From: JANXUC01 sp964619065 | GTDB taxonomy: Bacteria > Acidobacteriota > Terriglobia > Terriglobales > Acidobacteriaceae | Direction of reading: 5' to 3' | NCBI GenBank assembly: GCA_964619065.1 | Contig: CAZUCC010000017.1 | Location: forward strand, 1 to 64,000 | DNA length: 64,000 bases | Part shown: positions 60,932 through 64,000 of the stretch, one piece after another | Position numbering within the stretch: the stretch's first letter is position 1 | Layout of the letters: every line of letters begins with the position of its first letter | Program-made: the position numbers and the translations under genes | Notes under the pieces: generated by a model | Told to the model about the DNA's origin: nothing | The model's database searches: none | What the model saw: the letters and a program-made list of their open reading frames with translations, nothing else

Positions 60932-63900
60932 CTAGAAGTAGAGCTTCAGCCCCAACTGCATTTCGCGCATGGACACGGCCAAACCACTAATCGTGCCGAA
61001 CGAGCCGTCTCCAAGACCCGTATCGACACTGCCAAAATTCGGGTGATTGAATACGTTGAAGAATTCAGAGCGGAATTCCATTCGCATCCCTTCACGGACC
61101 GTTCCCAAGGGGAATTCCTTGAAGAGCGCCATGTTGACGACTCTCGTGCCAGGCTGGCGAGCGCCGCCATACGTTCTGGGAGCATTACCGAGAGCGAAGT
61201 CAGGTGTTGCAATCAAGACAGTATCCGAATTTGCAAAATAACTTGTCCCGTTGGCTCCGGCGCCGGAAGAGTGATTCACTTTTAATGGTCCAGTTATTGT
61301 GGGTCTTTGCGTTCCATAGGTTGGTATGCTGCTGGAGCCGTTCGCCTGCGTGAGAATCACCGGCCGACCGTTGTCAAAGCGCCAGATGCCGTTCAACTGC
61401 CAGCCCCCGACAATCGTATTGAGGACCGGGTGCATATTCCCGCCAAAGTGCTTGCCTCGTCCGACAGGTAGCGAATAGGTGTAGCTGAATTGGAGGACTT
61501 GTGGGATATCGAACACAGAGAGCGATCTTTCAGAGCGTAAATCGTTCGGGTTCTGCACCGAAATGGTGCTCCCTTGGAACCCGCCACCCAGCCAGGAAAT
61601 ACTGTCGTCGGTAGCCGAGGCTCCATCAATCGATTTGGAGACCGCATAGGTTACCAGAAACTCCAAGCCATTTGAAAAACCTTTCTCTATCCGGAACTGT
61701 GCTGCATGGTAGATTGAGTTCGCTATCGGCGGAGAGTCGCCGGAAAAGCTGGTGAACTGCGGAAAGGGAACGTGAAATTTATTAGTTGGATCTTTGAATT
61801 GAAGAATCTGGCTCTGCGAGAGGCTGCTTAAAGGGTCGGTAATGTATGGAGCAAGAGGGTTGTTAACGAGATTGAGAGCCAGGGCAGAGGGATCCGCAGC
61901 AGGGTCTCCTGCCAGGCGCGCCTTCTCATAGTCGGGCCCTAGGAAGTTCATGTCACGGAATCCGCCGAGATAAAGATGGGTCCCCTTCTTACCAACGTAG
62001 TCGACTTGCGCCACGATCTTGGAAGGCAACTCTTTCTGCACGCCAAAACTCCACGCCTGTTCGTAAGGAACGTTGCGGCTGATGCTCAGGATTGGTCCTG
62101 TGGCTCCAAACCCTATGTCGTTCAGGACTCCCAGCGAGTTCCCAACACGTGGTTTGGGCCCAAGGTCCGGATAAGGGGCTTGGAAGGAGCGAAAAGGGTC
62201 GCTCATCCTCGAGCCCGGAAGAATATTGGCATTTTGAAAGGTTGAAATCCAAGACGTTTGCACATCATAGCCCTGGTAACCCCAGGGACCAGTCCCGGCA
62301 GCTCCCGAACGCGGCTGTGAGAAGTAGATGCCGTAGCCACCACGGATGACAAAGCCGAGTCCCGCCGAATAGGCAAAGCCGAACCGAGGTTGAAAGGCTT
62401 TGTAGAACGTATCGTAGTTGTAGCGGTCTTTGGAGCTGGTGAACACCTCGCCACCCTTAACCGGAAAATCAGGCAAACCCGTAGCAGTTAGCGAATAGCT
62501 GATATTGGGATCCAGCCAGTTCATGCGATTGAAGCGTTCGGTGCGGGGCAGCGACAATTCATAGCGAAGTCCCAAGTTCACGGTCAGCTTGGGAGTCACG
62601 CGGAAATTGTCCTGAACAAAGCCTGCGAATTGGAAGCTTTGTGTAGCCACATCGTTCGGGACTTCATAGACGCAATCGGCAATGTTGTTGCAGACGCCAT
62701 TGTTACTCCAGGCGATACCTGTGAGGAAACTCGCCATGGCATCACCGCCGTTGTTAGCCAAACTACAGTCAGTAGATGGACCCGACGTGGAGGAAGTGGA
62801 AAAGCAATCGAATCCAAACGATCCACCAGGCCATCCGGGTTGAGTAAAGTTAATGCGGTGGAGACGCCCTTCGGCACCAAACTTCAACTCGTGTTTACCT
62901 TTGACCCAGTCGATCGAGCCTAACAAGGTATGCGTTTCCTGTCCTTCCTTGATAATGCTGAAGGTTTGGTTTCCGATGCTGTTCCCACCAGCGGTGCTGT
63001 ACTGGTCTATATTGATGGATGGGTACTGTTTGTGCCCGGAGAGATCCATGTAGGAAGGGAATCCCAGGTCGGTCACGGGATCTAAGTTTGGGAAGTCTCC
63101 TGTAATGCCTTGCTCGAAAGTCGAGCCTCGGGTTACACCGTAGGACACATTCAGGATCAGAGTGGGAGTGAAGGTTTGTGTGTAGTTGCCAGCAAACAAG
63201 TAGGACCGGTCGTTGACCGGGCCTCCCGTGCAGGGATCCGCCGCATTGGGGAAGCAGTTGAAGCTATGGCCGTGGTGCCAGAACTTAGCAAACTTGGCAC
63301 TCAGCAACTTGCTGGGACTGAACTGGTGATCGATTTTAATATCAAAGGCATTTTGAGAATTTTTGTTCGTACCAGATGCGAAGAAATTTCTGAGTAGAGT
63401 CCCGTTGGAGAGATTCGGCTGAGGAAAAAGCTGCATCAGCTTAGCTGCAACCGGGTCGATCAAGTTGCCAGCGCCGGTGTTGGGAACATTGAAAGGAGTG
63501 CCGGCCAAGGTTCCGCTGCCTGGACTCGTGTAGGTTGCCAAATTGTTGAAAGGAATAGCTGAGCGGCCGGTCGCAAACCCACCTCCATCGCTGCCCGTGT
63601 AGGGATCATAAATCTGGCCAGAGACGTCTGAGCAGTTGCCGCCAGCGTCGAAGGTGAAGCCCTTCGAGGTACACAACTCACCAAAATCCCCACCTCGTTC
63701 CGCTGCGGTGGGCACTCCTATAAAGTGGCTGCCAAATTGTTGGAACCTTCCCCCTTCGTAATCGAAGAAGAAGAAAGTCTTGTTTTTGATAATGGGACCA
63801 CCAATGGTTCCACCAAAATCGTTCTCGTGATGAACGGGCCGAGTGCCACCCGACTGCTTGTTGAACCAATCGTTGGCGTCAAATGCTGTGTTGCGGAGAA

Positions 63901-64000
63901 ACTCGTAGAGACTACCGTGAAAGTGATTCGTTCCAGAACGGGTAATCACATTAATCAGAGTCGCCCCGGTGAAACCGTACTCGGCGCTAAAATTTGACTG
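60932..64000 (-). CDS. Oar-like TonB-dependent receptor, 5' end beyond window
   Basis: The frame is open to the window edge, giving at least 1022 residues. The first visible residues, NFSAEYGFTGATLINVITRSGTNHFHG, are the end of the plug domain; signal peptide, regulatory beta domain and the rest of the plug lie outside. TFFFFDYEGGRFQQF begins the barrel; strands such as DNFRVTPKLTVNLGLRYELS and IKEGQETHTLLGSIDWVKGKHELKFGAEGR follow; the end MQLGLKLYF has the outer-membrane terminal Phe. It imports or binds an unknown ligand at the outer membrane. It heads a minus-strand run with two glycosidase-like proteins, a creatininase-family protein and an amidohydrolase, so the ligand may be a glycan or amide-containing glycoconjugate. 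Confidence 0.92.
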   Translation of the reverse strand, partial: QSNFSAEYGFTGATLINVITRSGTNHFHGSLYEFLRNTAFDANDWFNKQSGGTRPVHHENDFGGTIGGPIIKNKTFFFFDYEGGRFQQFGSHFIGVPTAAERGGDFGELCTSKGFTFDAGGNCSDVSGQIYDPYTGSDGGGFATGRSAIPFNNLATYTSPGSGTLAGTPFNVPNTGAGNLIDPVAAKLMQLFPQPNLSNGTLLRNFFASGTNKNSQNAFDIKIDHQFSPSKLLSAKFAKFWHHGHSFNCFPNAADPCTGGPVNDRSYLFAGNYTQTFTPTLILNVSYGVTRGSTFEQGITGDFPNLDPVTDLGFPSYMDLSGHKQYPSINIDQYSTAGGNSIGNQTFSIIKEGQETHTLLGSIDWVKGKHELKFGAEGRLHRINFTQPGWPGGSFGFDCFSTSSTSGPSTDCSLANNGGDAMASFLTGIAWSNNGVCNNIADCVYEVPNDVATQSFQFAGFVQDNFRVTPKLTVNLGLRYELSLPRTERFNRMNWLDPNISYSLTATGLPDFPVKGGEVFTSSKDRYNYDTFYKAFQPRFGFAYSAGLGFVIRGGYGIYFSQPRSGAAGTGPWGYQGYDVQTSWISTFQNANILPGSRMSDPFRSFQAPYPDLGPKPRVGNSLGVLNDIGFGATGPILSISRNVPYEQAWSFGVQKELPSKIVAQVDYVGKKGTHLYLGGFRDMNFLGPDYEKARLAGDPAADPSALALNLVNNPLAPYITDPLSSLSQSQILQFKDPTNKFHVPFPQFTSFSGDSPPIANSIYHAAQFRIEKGFSNGLEFLVTYAVSKSIDGASATDDSISWLGGGFQGSTISVQNPNDLRSERSLSVFDIPQVLQFSYTYSLPVGRGKHFGGNMHPVLNTIVGGWQLNGIWRFDNGRPVILTQANGSSSIPTYGTQRPTITGPLKVNHSSGAGANGTSYFANSDTVLIATPDFALGNAPRTYGGARQPGTRVVNMALFKEFPLGTVREGMRMEFRSEFFNVFNHPNFGSVDTGLGDGSFGTISGLAVSMREMQLGLKLYF

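Noticed and set aside
1..64000. Prophage, IS element, integron or CRISPR array
   Set aside because: No transposase, integrase or phage structural protein was seen on either strand, and no regularly spaced repeat array beyond the short heptamers.

Overview
The window looks like a piece of an Acidobacteriota chromosome (class Terriglobia, soil type). The evidence is the combination of Oar-like TonB-dependent receptors, a VWFA-related protein of the acidobacterial type, a Ser/Thr kinase fused to a TolB-like propeller, a GloVer-repeat protein, a YncE-phosphoesterase fusion, many secreted proteins of unknown role, and short dispersed palindromes and heptamer repeats between genes. No phage, transposase or CRISPR array was seen. 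Both ends cut a gene: an RND transporter on the left and a TonB receptor on the right.

Layout. 1-1773: RND efflux pair. 2197-14314: mostly minus-strand secreted proteins (two zinc metalloprotease-like proteins, RNase H-like protein, propeller-phosphoesterase, NTF2-like protein, M20 peptidase) with a GloVer protein on the plus strand. 14477-15729: tRNA-Gly(CCC), an L,D-transpeptidase and a small membrane protein. 15931-21692: a tightly overlapped four-gene operon of a secreted protein, a family-5 solute-binding protein, a sensor kinase and a sigma-54 response regulator. 21693-24533: three tandem paralogous genes for 16-residue peptides, divergent from an FHA-GAF-sigma-54 activator. 24738-29065: a lipoprotein and a large lectin-like propeller protein. 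29237-31843: a kinase-propeller protein with an altered catalytic loop. 31972-37997: an HlyD / C39-peptidase ABC / ABC trio, organised like NHLM-type peptide exporters. 38396-45806: uronate catabolism (two hexuronate-type MFS carriers, a mannonate dehydratase family enzyme, a KduD-like dehydrogenase, an atypical SDR, a KdgF-like cupin), interrupted by a cystathionine lyase family gene. 45852-52139: DUF5666 lipoprotein, TonB receptor and VWFA protein. 52658-54022: class III aminotransferase. 54063-64000: a minus-strand run of TonB receptor, two paralogous discoidin/glycosidase-like proteins, a creatininase-family protein and an amidohydrolase, which looks like a glycan or glycoconjugate utilisation locus.

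The most notable item is the peptide cluster at 21960-22298. Two of the copies encode exactly the same 16 residues although their DNA differs at eight codons, all silently. Each copy has a Shine-Dalgarno-like sequence, and the neighbour is a sigma-54 activator. I cannot name the peptide family. The exporter trio at 31972-37997 is the second most interesting item, because no convincing substrate peptide lies beside it.
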